Assembly (NCBI RefSeq): GCF_023283765.1
Contig: NZ_JAKILG010000008.1
Span: 1 to 64,000, forward strand
Source: Shewanella profunda
GTDB lineage: Bacteria; Pseudomonadota; Gammaproteobacteria; Enterobacterales; Shewanellaceae
Direction of reading: 5' to 3'
DNA: 64,000 nucleotides
Part shown: positions 1 through 9,200 of the stretch, piece after piece
Numbering within the stretch: position 1 is the first letter of the stretch
Layout of the letters: each line of letters begins with the position of its first letter
Translations under genes and position numbers: made by a program
The notes under the pieces: model-generated
What the model saw: the letters and a program-made list of their open reading frames with translations, nothing else
The model's database searches: none
What the model was told of the DNA's origin: nothing

Positions 1-454
1 TCCTGTGCTGGTATGAAAAGCGCTGGCTGATAGAGGACTTTCATAAATCCTGGAAAAGCGGTGGGACTCAGGTTGAAGATTTGCGCTTACAAAGCAAAGG
101 TAATTTGGAGCGTATGATTACGATCCTAGCGTTTATAGCGGTGCGAGTTCAGCAGTTGCGCCATCTTGGGTTACAAGAAGAACAGGCAAAGCAACAAAGT
201 TGTGAGACATTGTTGGGTTGCAAAGCGTGGAAATTACTGTGGCTGAAAGTTGAACAATGCAAACCACCCAAGCAAGCACCCAGTGTGCATTGGGCTTACC
301 TAAGTTTAGGGAAATTAGCGGGTTGGCACGATAGTAAAGGAACGGGTGTAGTAGGTTGGGAGCGGTTATGGGAAGGATGGTTCAAACTGCAAACCATCCT
401 TGAAGGCTACGAATTGGCTCTATCTCTTGAGCACGAGATGTGATCAAGAGATAG
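1..454 (+). mobile_element. Right end of a Tn5/IS50-like (IS4-family) insertion sequence, cut by window edge
   Basis: The reading frame open from base 3 encodes a Tn5-type transposase C-terminus. Just at its stop codon lies an inverted repeat: CTATCTCTTGA at 420-430 and TCAAGAGATAG at 444-454, with the stop codon in the 13-base loop. Read inward from 454 the outer arm begins CTATCTCTTGATCACA, which resembles the CTGACTCTTATACACA end of IS50, so I place the element boundary near 454. The left end and any target duplication lie outside the window, so completeness cannot be judged. The boundary is inferred; the transposase identity is well supported. Confidence 0.75.
3..443 (+). CDS. IS4-family (Tn5-like) transposase, C-terminal part
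   Basis: The frame is open from the window edge and reads YEKRWLIEDFHKSWKSG, then NLERM, then a region with WAYLSLGKLAGWHDSKGTG and LWEGW. This matches the Tn5 transposase: the Y-(2)-R-(3)-E-(6)-K signature that carries the catalytic Glu, followed by the C-terminal dimerisation region with its WAYMAIARLGGFMDSKRTG stretch. About 146 residues are visible, roughly the last third of the protein, and it runs uninterrupted to its TGA. The enzyme moves its own element by cut-and-paste transposition. The 5' part, with the first two catalytic Asp residues, lies before the window, so activity cannot be judged. Confidence 0.85.
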   Translation: MCWYEKRWLIEDFHKSWKSGGTQVEDLRLQSKGNLERMITILAFIAVRVQQLRHLGLQEEQAKQQSCETLLGCKAWKLLWLKVEQCKPPKQAPSVHWAYLSLGKLAGWHDSKGTGVVGWERLWEGWFKLQTILEGYELALSLEHEM

Positions 455-552
455 GCCAATGCGGGTCTTTTCGTTTTTAAGGATGGCAATGAATTACAGC
501 TGATAAAATTGAAAGACTTTCAATAAATCACTCATCTGAATGAAGCAAAAAA

Positions 553-963
553 TTAATGCGGAAATCCGTCATCTTCTTCGTCTTCGTCTTCATCTTCTTC
601 GTCCATATCATCGCCAACAAAATAAGTACCCCAACCATCGTAGTCCACTTTTTGTTTAGTGGCTAACTGCAGCAATTGCTCAGTCGCTTTATCGATTAAT
701 GCCACGTCTAACTTATGGTGAGCCACTGCATCGAAGCAGAAAATCACTGAGCCGTCTTCTAACTCCATCTCTTCGGCATCATTTACTTCAAAGCCCAGTT
801 TAAAGGCATCTACCGCTGCTTTTTCGAGGCGGTCAAAGTTGGTTGATGAAAAATGATGCTCAATAACGTATTCCGCATCAGGCTCAGAACCATCGTCGAG
901 TAGGGCTTGCACTATGTCACGATTCTCGGCAAATTGCGCTTTTAACTGACTTTCAATAGACAT
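553..963 (-). CDS. rraB: Regulator of RNase E activity RraB
   Basis: A 136-residue acidic protein matching the RraB/YjgD family, which binds RNase E and changes degradosome composition and mRNA decay. The family pattern is visible: [19 protein letters not shown] near the N-terminus, EHHFSS around residue 35, [10 protein letters not shown] near 110, and an extremely acidic C-terminal tail of Asp and Glu. I chose the ATG at 963 because GGAG lies 8 bases upstream; an upstream in-frame ATG at 1020 would add 19 atypical residues and overlap the next gene. It lies downstream of the acyltransferase gene on the same strand and may be co-transcribed with it. Confidence 0.92.
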   Translation of the reverse strand: MSIESQLKAQFAENRDIVQALLDDGSEPDAEYVIEHHFSSTNFDRLEKAAVDAFKLGFEVNDAEEMELEDGSVIFCFDAVAHHKLDVALIDKATEQLLQLATKQKVDYDGWGTYFVGDDMDEEDEDEDEEDDGFPH

Positions 964-1006
964 GGACTTGTCTCCGTTAAGATAAATCTGGCTCAAATTG
1001 AGGCTA

Positions 1007-1750
1007 TTATACGTCATCACCCGTGAGAGTTTTACCCATTAATGTTGCCGCTTCTTGGTTTATCTCATTAAGTTTTGCCGACATGCTGTCATGAATTTGC
1101 GCCGAAAAAACTTTGACGTCAGCCTTGTCTATACCTGCAGTTGGTACTGGCGCCATCATTTCGATAATAACAACGCCGTTATCCCAACGATTCAAATTGA
1201 TATGGCTCTGGCATGAAGCCAGCACAGGCACAATAGGGACACCCGCAGCAATCGCCGTATGAAAAGCACCTGCCTTGAAGGGTAATAACCCACGCCCCCG
1301 AGAACGGGTGCCTTCAGGAAAAATCCACACGGATAAACTTTCTTGCTTAATTTTATCAACCGTCTTCGCCATAGTATCAAAGGCACTATGACGATTTTTC
1401 CGATCGATTAGAATATTGCCCGATAGCCAATAAATTTGACCAAATAGCGGCATCCACGCCAAACTTTTCTTACCTAAGCTAACAGTGCCCTTAGGTACAG
1501 CCTTAGTATGAGTGAAAAGATCGAAGTTATTTTGATGATTTGCTAAGAAAATATAGGGGCCATCCTGCACATCTTTATGTCGACGAACGATCACTTTCAT
1601 CCCAAGGATCGGTCCGACAGATGAGAAGATCTTGGCGAACATATGTACATTGTCACGGTGACGAGGTCTCAATAAACACACTAACCCACCAAAAATAAAG
1701 GCAAGTAACAAAGACACCGCCAACAGCATAGATCTGACGATTAACAGCAC
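1007..1750 (-). CDS. 1-acyl-sn-glycerol-3-phosphate acyltransferase (PlsC family)
   Basis: A 247-residue membrane-associated acyltransferase. It has an N-terminal hydrophobic segment (residues about 7-28), the catalytic NHQNNFD (NHx4D) motif near residue 72, and FPEGTRSRG near residue 144, which binds the glycerol-phosphate. These are the signatures of lysophosphatidic acid acyltransferases, which make phosphatidic acid for phospholipid synthesis at the inner membrane. A GTG start at 1750 is chosen because GGAG sits 6 bases upstream. Shewanella carries more than one PlsC paralogue, so I leave the symbol blank. Confidence 0.88.
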   Translation of the reverse strand: MLLIVRSMLLAVSLLLAFIFGGLVCLLRPRHRDNVHMFAKIFSSVGPILGMKVIVRRHKDVQDGPYIFLANHQNNFDLFTHTKAVPKGTVSLGKKSLAWMPLFGQIYWLSGNILIDRKNRHSAFDTMAKTVDKIKQESLSVWIFPEGTRSRGRGLLPFKAGAFHTAIAAGVPIVPVLASCQSHINLNRWDNGVVIIEMMAPVPTAGIDKADVKVFSAQIHDSMSAKLNEINQEAATLMGKTLTGDDV

Positions 1751-1845
1751 GACATACTCCGACTATAAAATTGGCGACAGTATAGCCACCATGGTCTACG
1801 GACTCAATATATTGTTACATCTGTAAGCCGGTTTGCTAACAAAAA

Positions 1846-1890
1846 AAGCCCATCAACCCACTGAAAATACAGTGTGTTGATGGGCTTTAA
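1846..1890 (-). terminator. Bidirectional terminator after the zinc operon
   Basis: AAGCCCATCAAC (1846-1857) and GTTGATGGGCTT (1876-1887) form a 12-bp stem, with an A run on the left and a T-rich tail on the right. On the minus strand it lies 10 bases after the ZnuB stop and ends in TTTTTTT, so it should terminate that operon ahead of plsC. Confidence 0.8.
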
Positions 1891-1899
1891 TTTCAATAT

Positions 1900-2694
1900 C
1901 TAAAGTCGATGTTTAGATGCCATTTCTACTGGAGACGTCGATAATTTAGCTAGCGCCAAACGAAATACCAGAGCACTCACAGCAAGCGTGGCAACAATCG
2001 CCGCACCGCTGGGTAAATCGAATGTTGCTGAGAGCACTAAACCGAGTAAATAGCCAATTAAACCCACAAGGTAGGCATAAAATAATGGGCCTTTTCCACG
2101 GTATTTATTCAATGCTAGCGCCGGCAAAATTAAGGTACTGAATACCAGATATACGCCAACAAGTTCAACCGACAGGGTAATCACCAGCGCAAATAATAGA
2201 TAAAATCCTGCGCCATCAAGGATCTGAGGACGCAGAATAAATGTTAAAAGCACAACTGCATAAACCACAGTAGGTAAAAGTAGCTGTGACCAACTTACCC
2301 ATAGGATCTGCCCTGACATCAATTGTTTTAGTAACTCTGCACCATGGGGGTCATTTGCCAACAACAACATAGCCGCGACCGCTGACAGCACATAAAAACA
2401 ACCAATCATCGCTTCTAGCTCATCTGCCATACGCTTAGATAACCAAGCGATAAACCCCGCGCCCGCAAGGGCAAACAGAGCTGGCATCCACACATGAGAA
2501 AACGGGATGTCTTCTACTCTGTGATCCATGTGAGCAACGATTGCTCCCAAAGCCGCAACTTGCGCTATGGCCAAATCAATGAAGATAATGCCGCGCTTAA
2601 GGACTTGTCTTCCGAGTACAACATGAGTCGACAACACTAAAACCCCTGCCGCAAACGCTGGCAGCAAAATCGACATCAGTTCCAGATCAAACAT
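1900..2694 (-). CDS. znuB: Zinc/metal ABC transporter permease (ZnuB-like)
   Basis: A 264-residue polytopic protein of the ABC-3 permease family, with about eight hydrophobic segments and a cytoplasmic stretch of the kind that couples to an ATPase. It would form the inner-membrane channel for zinc (possibly Mn or Fe) delivered by the adjacent binding protein. It starts with ATG five bases after the ZnuA stop, so the two are translationally close. Oddly, the usual ATPase gene (znuC) is not next to it: the gene order is znuA-znuB, and no ABC ATPase of this type is encoded anywhere nearby. Confidence 0.87.
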   Translation of the reverse strand: MFDLELMSILLPAFAAGVLVLSTHVVLGRQVLKRGIIFIDLAIAQVAALGAIVAHMDHRVEDIPFSHVWMPALFALAGAGFIAWLSKRMADELEAMIGCFYVLSAVAAMLLLANDPHGAELLKQLMSGQILWVSWSQLLLPTVVYAVVLLTFILRPQILDGAGFYLLFALVITLSVELVGVYLVFSTLILPALALNKYRGKGPLFYAYLVGLIGYLLGLVLSATFDLPSGAAIVATLAVSALVFRLALAKLSTSPVEMASKHRL

Positions 2695-2699
2695 AGGCG

Positions 2700-3608
2700 T
2701 TATTTCACTCCATTTAAGAGGGAAATCACGCTGTCGTAAAGGCTAAAGAGATCTTTACTGCTATCATTACCACCCACTGACATTGGCAGCATTAGCACAG
2801 GCAAATTGGCTTTTTCGCCTAACCATTTTGCACCGCGCTCATCTTGATAAGATGCAACAACAACGGCCAAAATATCCCTTTGCTCAGCGCGCGTTAACAG
2901 GCTTGCTAAATGTCCACTCGTCGGCGCTAAACCTGGTTTAGGTTCTAAGTCAGCCACTTGCTCGATGCCAATCCAGTTAAATAGATATCGAAAGCTAGAA
3001 TGGTAGGCGATCACTTTTTTACCCTGAAGCCCTTTTGCTTGCTCTTCCCAACGCGGGATAGCGGCTTGCCAGCGCGTGGTAAAATCCGCTAACGATTGTT
3101 GGTAATTGGCAGCACCTGCTGGGTCAATTTGACTCATCTTGGCACTTAAGGCACTCGCAACGTTAAGTAAACGCGTCGGGTCGAAATGCAGATGTGGATT
3201 CCCCTGTGCATGCACATCCCCCATGCTGCGGTCGACATTAGCTAATTTATCTAAAGTCTCAATTTGATCGGCGGCGAAGAATAGGCCTTGTTCAGTTGAT
3301 CGCACCTTAGCGTTTGCCGATTTCATTTGCAGCATAGGCAACCAACCTACCTCCAAGTCAGCACCCGCACACACCACAAGATCCGCTTGACGCATTTTAG
3401 CAATCAAACTCGGGCGCGCCTGCACTTGATGAGGGTCCTGTAATGCCGTTGTCGCCGAATAGATTTTAGCCGTAGGCGCTAACTCCTTCGCCAAGGCGGC
3501 ATATTCAGGTTCACAGGCAAACACATTGAGCTCAGCATGGGCTAAACCCGTATAAGACGCAGATAAGGCCACTAGGGCGAGTTTTACAACATTAGAATTG
3601 ATGCGCAC
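2700..3608 (-). CDS. znuA: Zinc ABC transporter substrate-binding protein (ZnuA-like)
   Basis: A 302-residue periplasmic cluster-9 solute-binding protein with a signal peptide ending near AHA (residues 23-25). Metal-ligand regions are visible: NPHLHFDP around residue 138, AYHSSFRYL around 202, and ASYQDERGAKWL around 254. It lacks the long His/Asp-rich loop found in E. coli ZnuA, but the upstream outer-membrane protein carries such a segment. The GTG start at 3608 follows GGGGG at about 6 bases and overlaps the end of the upstream gene by 17 bases, which indicates one operon. Confidence 0.9.
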   Translation of the reverse strand: MRINSNVVKLALVALSASYTGLAHAELNVFACEPEYAALAKELAPTAKIYSATTALQDPHQVQARPSLIAKMRQADLVVCAGADLEVGWLPMLQMKSANAKVRSTEQGLFFAADQIETLDKLANVDRSMGDVHAQGNPHLHFDPTRLLNVASALSAKMSQIDPAGAANYQQSLADFTTRWQAAIPRWEEQAKGLQGKKVIAYHSSFRYLFNWIGIEQVADLEPKPGLAPTSGHLASLLTRAEQRDILAVVVASYQDERGAKWLGEKANLPVLMLPMSVGGNDSSKDLFSLYDSVISLLNGVK

Positions 3609-4773
3609 CGTGAGCCCCCAGAGACATAATGTATTGAATAGTGAAGATGTTATCGTCTTCTATGCCATCAAAGTTAGTTCCATTTTGATGGGTATATTGG
3701 AGACGTACCGTTGAGAAATGGCTTGAGTGCCAAGCAAGGCTAACTTCAGATTCCTTTAATTTTTGCCCATGGAAATGCTCGTCATGGAGTTCTTGGGTAT
3801 CGACTTCACCATAACGTACTCCCGCAGACCAGCTTGGTGTGAATTGATACACACTGCTCAAATACCAACCTTGGTGATAATCTTTGCTCGGTGCATCTTC
3901 AGCGGGCAAGTCCACTGGCGTAAAATCGGTCAAGCGGTAATATTCTCCGCTCAAGGTTAAATTTTGGTATTTGTAGTTACCATTGGGAGCCCATTTATAC
4001 ACAAAATCTGCACCATAGGTATTTTTGCCCGTGTAAGATGCAGCATGGCTGTGACCTTCATGCTCATCGGCAGATTCCTCTTCGTGCTCTTCACCTTCTT
4101 CATGGGCCGTGATTTGACCATTCTCGTTACGTAAGTAACTCAAACCCGCCTGCCATGAGCTATTATCGCCTACGTCACCACCGATTTTGGAATATAAAGT
4201 GTAAACTCCTACCTTCTTAAACTCACGTTCACCATGCTCATCGGCAGCACGCAAACTTTCACCCTTAAAGGCTTCAATCCCCATAGTCCAGTACAGATCC
4301 GTTGGTGCGACAAAATTTAAGCGCACACCATCATCAAAGTAATGACCGCCTAAAAATGCTCGGTACGCGATCGGACGATCGGTAAAAGAATCAGTATGTA
4401 AATGTTGATTGTTAAGGTATCCAATATCCGATAAAAAACGACCGCCACGGATAGAAAATCCCGCTGGCATGGCCATAGTTTGGATAAAAGCCTCTTCGAG
4501 ATTCAGTTCGCTATCACCATCATGCGTCTCGACTACTGCGGTAACCTTGCCATAGAACATATCATCGATGTCGGCACTCATAGCTAACTCGGTTTCACCT
4601 AAACCAAAACCCTCAGAGGCCTCAGACAAAGGCCGCTCGCCCGTTTGGTAATAACCGTTTAATACGGCACTAATGTTAGGATTCGTCAGGCTAGAATCGG
4701 CTGCAAGTAAGGAAGGTGAAGCAAAGGCGCACGCCAAAGCCACCAAGGAAATTCGGGGGTTAAAAACAGTCAT
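3592..4773 (-). CDS. Putative zinc-linked outer-membrane protein with His-rich loop
   Basis: A 393-residue exported protein with signal peptide (cut near LLAADSS), many alternating aromatic beta-strand segments and a C-terminal strand ending in HQF, typical of an outer-membrane beta-barrel or porin. A loop around residues 225-245 is rich in His and Glu (HEEGEEHEEES, then HEGHSHAAS), and a second lies near HDEHFHG; both look like metal-capture sites. Its position as the gene before znuA-znuB, with a 17-base overlap, suggests it lets zinc across the outer membrane. I recall similar proteins annotated as zinc-regulated outer-membrane proteins. The ATG at 4773 with GGAG upstream is preferred over a TTG six codons earlier. 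Confidence 0.8.
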   Translation of the reverse strand: MTVFNPRISLVALACAFASPSLLAADSSLTNPNISAVLNGYYQTGERPLSEASEGFGLGETELAMSADIDDMFYGKVTAVVETHDGDSELNLEEAFIQTMAMPAGFSIRGGRFLSDIGYLNNQHLHTDSFTDRPIAYRAFLGGHYFDDGVRLNFVAPTDLYWTMGIEAFKGESLRAADEHGEREFKKVGVYTLYSKIGGDVGDNSSWQAGLSYLRNENGQITAHEEGEEHEEESADEHEGHSHAASYTGKNTYGADFVYKWAPNGNYKYQNLTLSGEYYRLTDFTPVDLPAEDAPSKDYHQGWYLSSVYQFTPSWSAGVRYGEVDTQELHDEHFHGQKLKESEVSLAWHSSHFSTVRLQYTHQNGTNFDGIEDDNIFTIQYIMSLGAHGAHQF

Positions 4774-4856
4774 AATATCTCCAAAATACAACGAACTCTC
4801 GATGGCGCTTAACAGCCATCAAGAAATACACAATAAGTTAAAATATGTAAGTTGAT

Positions 4857-5147
4857 TTAGAGTGAAACAGGTGGTGCGCGGCTACGATAAACACTTATGT
4901 GCTTTGAGAGGAAAATAGGTAAAACAAACTCAACAATATCAAACCGCTGCACGGCTAAATTAAGCACCAACGGTTGAGTCAATAAGATTTTATTAAATTG
5001 GTGCTGATGAAAGCAGAGGGTACAGTGAGTCTTAGCGCCATCATCAAGGTGAGTCACGCTATGGGCTGAGGCAGCAAAAGACAGGAATATCAGTAGGGCC
5101 GCAAGCCATACTGAAATCACGCGTCTAATGTGACTTGGAAGTCTCAC
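4857..5147 (-). CDS. Small exported Cys/His protein at the head of the zinc operon
   Basis: A 96-residue protein with a signal sequence (hydrophobic 10-27, cut near ASA-HS) followed by HSVTH, then HCTLCFHQHQF. Two Cys and five His within about 20 residues of the mature N-terminus form a plausible metal site. The remainder is moderately hydrophobic and ends near RSRAPPVSL. I do not recognise a family with confidence. It starts with GTG 8 bases after GGGG and lies 83 bases before the outer-membrane gene on the same strand, so it is likely the first gene of the zinc-uptake operon. A periplasmic zinc chaperone or sensor is a guess from composition and context. Confidence 0.65.
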   Translation of the reverse strand: MRLPSHIRRVISVWLAALLIFLSFAASAHSVTHLDDGAKTHCTLCFHQHQFNKILLTQPLVLNLAVQRFDIVEFVLPIFLSKHISVYRSRAPPVSL

Positions 5148-5432
5148 TCAGTCGTCCCCATAGTTAAAAAGTGACACAAGTTTATGTCAGGCACATAGCA
5201 AGTTGCAATAAGACAACCTACCACCAATAAGTTACAAGATATTTGTCTTTGATATGTTTAGCTTAAAAATTGCTAGAAACACCCGCTAAGCAGAACAAAC
5301 TCTCGCAAAAAGCACTATTTAAGATTAGCTTAAGTGAGTGTAACTATAGTGTATTTAGTTTTATGTCGACGAAAAATACCTAGCGTATCCTCGACATCAG
5401 TCTCTTTTTCATCCACCAAAAGGCAACTAAAA

Positions 5433-5558
5433 ATGCTAGCATTTTTCCGTGAAAACTTAGGGATTATCTTAGGTATAGTGATTTTCGGCGTATTAATTTT
5501 GGGCGGAATTTATTACGTAGAGCATTCGTTAAAGAGCCAAGAGCAAGTCATACAATAA
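5433..5558 (+). CDS. Small single-span membrane protein
   Basis: A 41-residue ORF starting MLAFFRENLG, with one strongly hydrophobic segment (residues about 9-27, Ile/Leu/Val/Gly) and a polar C-terminus with KSQEQ. AAAGG lies about 10 bases before the ATG, and a good terminator follows directly, which supports a real transcript. Function unknown. It is divergent from the zinc operon. Confidence 0.5.
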   Translation: MLAFFRENLGIILGIVIFGVLILGGIYYVEHSLKSQEQVIQ

Positions 5559-5574
5559 CGCTTCACGCACTTTC

Positions 5575-5610
5575 ACTCTGAGCTCCGATTAGGGCTCAGA
5601 GTCTAGTTTT
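5575..5610 (+). terminator. Rho-independent terminator after the 41-residue ORF
   Basis: ACTCTGAGC (5575-5583) pairs with GCTCAGAGT (5594-5602), followed by CTAGTTTT. It lies 17 bases after the stop codon. Confidence 0.75.
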
Positions 5611-5625
5611 ACCTTATCTTAAGGT

Positions 5626-5955
5626 TTAACGGTATTTTTGCCGCTGATCGCTATCATCAACCTTTTCAGGAGCTTCAATCGTTATCACTTGATCCATAAA
5701 GTGACTCACAAACAATAGCATCAGAGAAAATATCATCACGGGGATCAAAAAGTACCGCACGGACTCATCAAAATAGCTATAAAGCCCAACAAAAACACTG
5801 ATATAAAATCCCAGCAGCTTTAATTTTACCAGCGTAGGACTGTGTCCAAGCCATGCCGCACAATGGGGACATTGTACTTGCGCATGAAAACCTTTTCCCC
5901 GTTGCTGGGTGATGTCTCTCACTTTGATATGTCGACTACAGTGTGAACACAACAT
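5626..5955 (-). CDS. Zinc-ribbon membrane protein of unknown function
   Basis: A 109-residue protein beginning MLCSHCSRHIKV, with a second CPHC at about residues 29-32, so two CXXC knuckles form a small zinc ribbon at the cytoplasmic N-terminus. Two hydrophobic spans follow (about residues 48-62 and 67-84), then a polar tail. This architecture, cytoplasmic zinc ribbon plus two helices, is common among uncharacterised gammaproteobacterial proteins. Standalone between a small ORF and fhs; no function assigned. Confidence 0.7.
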   Translation of the reverse strand: MLCSHCSRHIKVRDITQQRGKGFHAQVQCPHCAAWLGHSPTLVKLKLLGFYISVFVGLYSYFDESVRYFLIPVMIFSLMLLFVSHFMDQVITIEAPEKVDDSDQRQKYR

Positions 5956-6074
5956 AAAAACAGGATCCCTAAGTAACGATGCCCAAGTTTACCAGATCCT
6001 CATTTATCTGGGGTAAAAATGCCGATCACAATAGAACTATTCATTTTGAGCGACATCCATTACAAAGCCTGCGA

Positions 6075-7787
6075 CTAACCTAAGCCAACTATCTCTCCAG
6101 CCCCATCAATATCAATCTTGAGATAACCAGGTTTTATGCCAAGCCCAGGCATAGTCATCACATTGCCCACTAATGCTGTAACAAAACCCGCACCCGCATT
6201 CAGCACTAAAGCGCGGATTGGCACAATAAAATCTTTCGGGACGCCCTTTTGCATAGGATCGTGACTAATCGATAGGGGTGTTTTTGCCATACACACGGGT
6301 AAATGAGCATAACCGAGCGAGGTAAACTCCCTCACTTGTTGCTTAGCTTCATCCGAGAGACTCATGCCCGCCGCACCATAACCAACCTCGGCTAAAGTGG
6401 ATAACTTCGCCTCTAAGGAAGCATCATCTGGGTATAACAAACTAAACTGACTCTCAGTTTCAGCGGCGCGAACCACGGTATGTGCAAGTTCAATAGCCCC
6501 CGCTTCACCTTGGCTAAAAGCATCACTTACCTCACAACCAAATGCCGCAGTTTGGTTAACGGCGTTGATTAGCCATTGCAACTCGGCTTCGGTATCTGTG
6601 GTAAAGCGATTGATTGCCACAACCACTGGAATACCATAGCGTGCCACATTGTTGATATGCCAATTTAAATTCGCAAATCCAGCCTCTAGACGAATCTCAT
6701 CCGGAGTGTTGATATCTGTGTCTGACTCAATACCGCTATTTGCCTTAAGCGCTTTTAATGTCGTCACTAACACCGCGGCGCTGGGGACTTGTCCGGACTG
6801 ACGCACCTTGATATTGCAGAACTTTTCGAACCCCATATCGGAACCAAAGCCCCCTTCGGTGATCACATAATCCACAAGTTTTAAAGCGATATCATCGGCA
6901 ATAATGGAAGAGTTTCCATGGGCAATATTGGCAAAGGGCCCCGCGTGAATAAGACATGGAGCGCCATTTAGGGTCTGCATCAATGTGGGTTTAATCGCAT
7001 CCACCATAATCGCCGTCATAGCGCCTGCGACCCCTAAATCCTCTGCGCTTATCACCTGCCCTTGGCGATTAAGGGCCAAGACTAAGCGACCAATACGCGC
7101 ACGCATATCCGCCAAGTTATGACTTAAGGACAAAATTGCCATCAATTCGGATGCAGCAGTAATATCAAAACCAGACTCATATACAGGACCGTTGTTTTCC
7201 CCCAGTCCAACCTGAACCTGTCGCAGGCAACGATCATTATGGTCAAGCACTCTATGCCAGCGGATCTGCGCAGGATCGATATCCAAAAAGGCTTGTCCAG
7301 ATTGCGCCTCAAATTCCACTTGACCTAAACGTGATTCATGGAAAAGTCTCGCCGCAATCGCCGCGGCACCTAAGTTATGGGCACTGCTGACAGCATGAAT
7401 ATCGCCAGTTAAATGCAAGTTAAGTTCCTGCATAGGTACAACTTGCGCGTAACCGCCGCCCGCTGCGCCACCTTTCACCCCAAATACGGGCCCCATACTC
7501 GGTTGACGAATGCAGGCACAGGCTTTTTTACCTATGGCCTTTAAGGATTGAGTTAAACCAATACTTGTCACTGTTTTACCTTCACCGTGGGGTGTTGGCG
7601 TGACGGCGGTGACAATAATAAGCTTACCCGTACTTTGACCCGCTAAACGCTGCTGAACACCTAAATCCACCTTAGCTTTGGTACTACCAAATAGGATCAT
7701 TTCTTCAGGTAATAAGCCTAATTCTGCGCCAAGTTGTGCCACATGTTTTAAACTAGCACGGCTTGAAATATCCATATCGGTCAGCAT
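6075..7787 (-). CDS. fhs: Formate--tetrahydrofolate ligase
   Basis: A 570-residue enzyme that joins formate and tetrahydrofolate with ATP hydrolysis to give 10-formyl-THF for purine and one-carbon metabolism in the cytoplasm. The ATP-binding [16 protein letters not shown] lies near residue 60, followed by [20 protein letters not shown], both hallmark stretches of the family; length is typical (about 555-570). I take the ATG at 7787, which gives a usual N-terminus ([13 protein letters not shown]) and has GGGAG about 11 bases upstream, over a TTG 19 codons earlier. Confidence 0.96.
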   Translation of the reverse strand: MLTDMDISSRASLKHVAQLGAELGLLPEEMILFGSTKAKVDLGVQQRLAGQSTGKLIIVTAVTPTPHGEGKTVTSIGLTQSLKAIGKKACACIRQPSMGPVFGVKGGAAGGGYAQVVPMQELNLHLTGDIHAVSSAHNLGAAAIAARLFHESRLGQVEFEAQSGQAFLDIDPAQIRWHRVLDHNDRCLRQVQVGLGENNGPVYESGFDITAASELMAILSLSHNLADMRARIGRLVLALNRQGQVISAEDLGVAGAMTAIMVDAIKPTLMQTLNGAPCLIHAGPFANIAHGNSSIIADDIALKLVDYVITEGGFGSDMGFEKFCNIKVRQSGQVPSAAVLVTTLKALKANSGIESDTDINTPDEIRLEAGFANLNWHINNVARYGIPVVVAINRFTTDTEAELQWLINAVNQTAAFGCEVSDAFSQGEAGAIELAHTVVRAAETESQFSLLYPDDASLEAKLSTLAEVGYGAAGMSLSDEAKQQVREFTSLGYAHLPVCMAKTPLSISHDPMQKGVPKDFIVPIRALVLNAGAGFVTALVGNVMTMPGLGIKPGYLKIDIDGAGEIVGLG

Positions 7788-7928
7788 GCGTCGGTTTCTC
7801 CCTTGAAGGTACTCTAGGTAAAGATGAGTGATTGCAATAAACAAAACGGGTTGAATATGGCGGATATTAGGTGATTAACCCTAAGAGATACAGTCGCCAA
7901 AAAGGTTTATTGCTGATTTCTTATAAGT

Positions 7929-7951
7929 AAACGGCGCCATCAGCGCCGTTA
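7929..7951 (-). terminator. Probable terminator of the MaoC-like gene
   Basis: AACGGCGC (7930-7937) pairs with GCGCCGTT (7943-7950) around a 5-base loop. On the minus strand it follows the stop codon by about 11 bases and is trailed by TTACTTATAA, a weak U tract. Confidence 0.5.
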
Positions 7952-7961
7952 TTGTTTAATA

Positions 7962-8792
7962 CTAAAAATATATATCGCCACTTAAATGTGGCCGGCGGCC
8001 TTTGCTATCTCGAAGCTCAAATACCCAATTATCATCGTTTTTCTCATAACCAAATCCCACCTGTGCAGGCATTAAGAGTGGCAACTTAAAGGTCACATCC
8101 ACAGTGAATGGGCGAGTACCAATCTCAGGCATTAACTCGGCCAAACAGCGAGCCTTAGACCACATGCCATGGGCGAGTACGCGATCAAAACCAAATCGCT
8201 TTGACAGCAATGGATGCAAATGGATCAAGTTATAGTCACCGGAAGCCTTAGCATACCGACGGCCCAGATCTTCACCCAACTCCCAAGCTTGTGGGAAATT
8301 CCATGCCATTTCAATAGACTTAGGTGGGCGAACGCGGCGACCTGCGGTTTCAATACGATATAAATAAGTTGAGAGTGATTTCCAAACTAATTCGTCGCCG
8401 ACAAATACTTTAGAGACAAATTCAAATTCAAGGCCAGAATCGGTTTCACGACTCGTGGTTAACGCACACTCAAAAGAAAAAATCTCGTTGACTGTGGTTG
8501 GGCGATATATTTGGATACGGTTTTTGAGGTGGATCATGCCAAGTAACGGAAAAGTAATACCGTCATGGGTAAAAATAACCGCGTGTAAACGGAACGCCAT
8601 TACATATAAGTAGGTTGGAGGTAGCACTTCGCCATCAAACTGGAAACCACAAACTTGGGCGTATTGGCTCACTTTTGCTTCAGATACTGTGGCATCGGGA
8701 GCCGTTACTCTAATGTGAGGCAGTGGCTGTTGATCCCAACCTGGCTTACGGCCAAAAAATATCTTGCGATAAAGAGAAAGCAGCGACGGCAT
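7962..8792 (-). CDS. MaoC-like (double hot-dog) dehydratase-family protein
   Basis: A 276-residue protein with a C-terminal MaoC/R-hydratase domain: YAKASGDYNLIHLHPLLSK (about residues 180-200) followed by GFDRVLAHGMW. The Asp and His of SGDYNLIH correspond to the catalytic pair of R-specific enoyl-CoA hydratases, although the usual NPIH is NLIH. The N-terminal half looks like a second, degenerate hot-dog fold. The likely role is hydration or dehydration of acyl-CoA or acyl-ACP thioesters. I use the ATG at 8792 (MPSLLSLYRK); a TTG 11 codons upstream is also possible. Single gene. Confidence 0.78.
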   Translation of the reverse strand: MPSLLSLYRKIFFGRKPGWDQQPLPHIRVTAPDATVSEAKVSQYAQVCGFQFDGEVLPPTYLYVMAFRLHAVIFTHDGITFPLLGMIHLKNRIQIYRPTTVNEIFSFECALTTSRETDSGLEFEFVSKVFVGDELVWKSLSTYLYRIETAGRRVRPPKSIEMAWNFPQAWELGEDLGRRYAKASGDYNLIHLHPLLSKRFGFDRVLAHGMWSKARCLAELMPEIGTRPFTVDVTFKLPLLMPAQVGFGYEKNDDNWVFELRDSKGRRPHLSGDIYF

Positions 8793-9200
8793 CGCGTTCA
8801 ACTCAACACAATATGCATTATTCAAGTCTGTGTACCTTTTAATTAACTATCCCTTAGCACAGATAGCCATAAATTACCTCGCTCAGACGGGTGACATCTG
8901 ATAAATCAATCTGATAACGAGTGTAAAACGGGCAGTGCTGCGTCTTAAAAAGGGTGATGCAGACTCTTTGAATGGACAGCGAAAGAGTCAGGTTTGTTGA
9001 AAACGGCGTGATTATAACCTAGTGGATAGAGTTCTGTGTATCCCTAAGTTTAGTAGGAATATTTACTATCAATAAAATCATTGAGTTAATTAATTTTGTG
9101 CCGACATAAGTAAGCTAGCTTGAAAGATAATACCTACAGAGTGCGAAAATATTTCGCCTGTGCCACACTATCGCCCCACACTCTTTAAGTTAATTCACAC
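8793..9200. other. Intergenic region between divergent MaoC-like gene and cmoM
   Basis: About 400 bases without a credible gene. It must hold the two divergent promoters. The part around 9040-9130 is AT-rich. I see no strong operator, riboswitch or repeat. Confidence 0.5.

Noticed and set aside
5148..5432. Zur or Fur box upstream of the zinc operon
   Set aside because: I looked for a GTTATA-type palindrome and found no convincing match.
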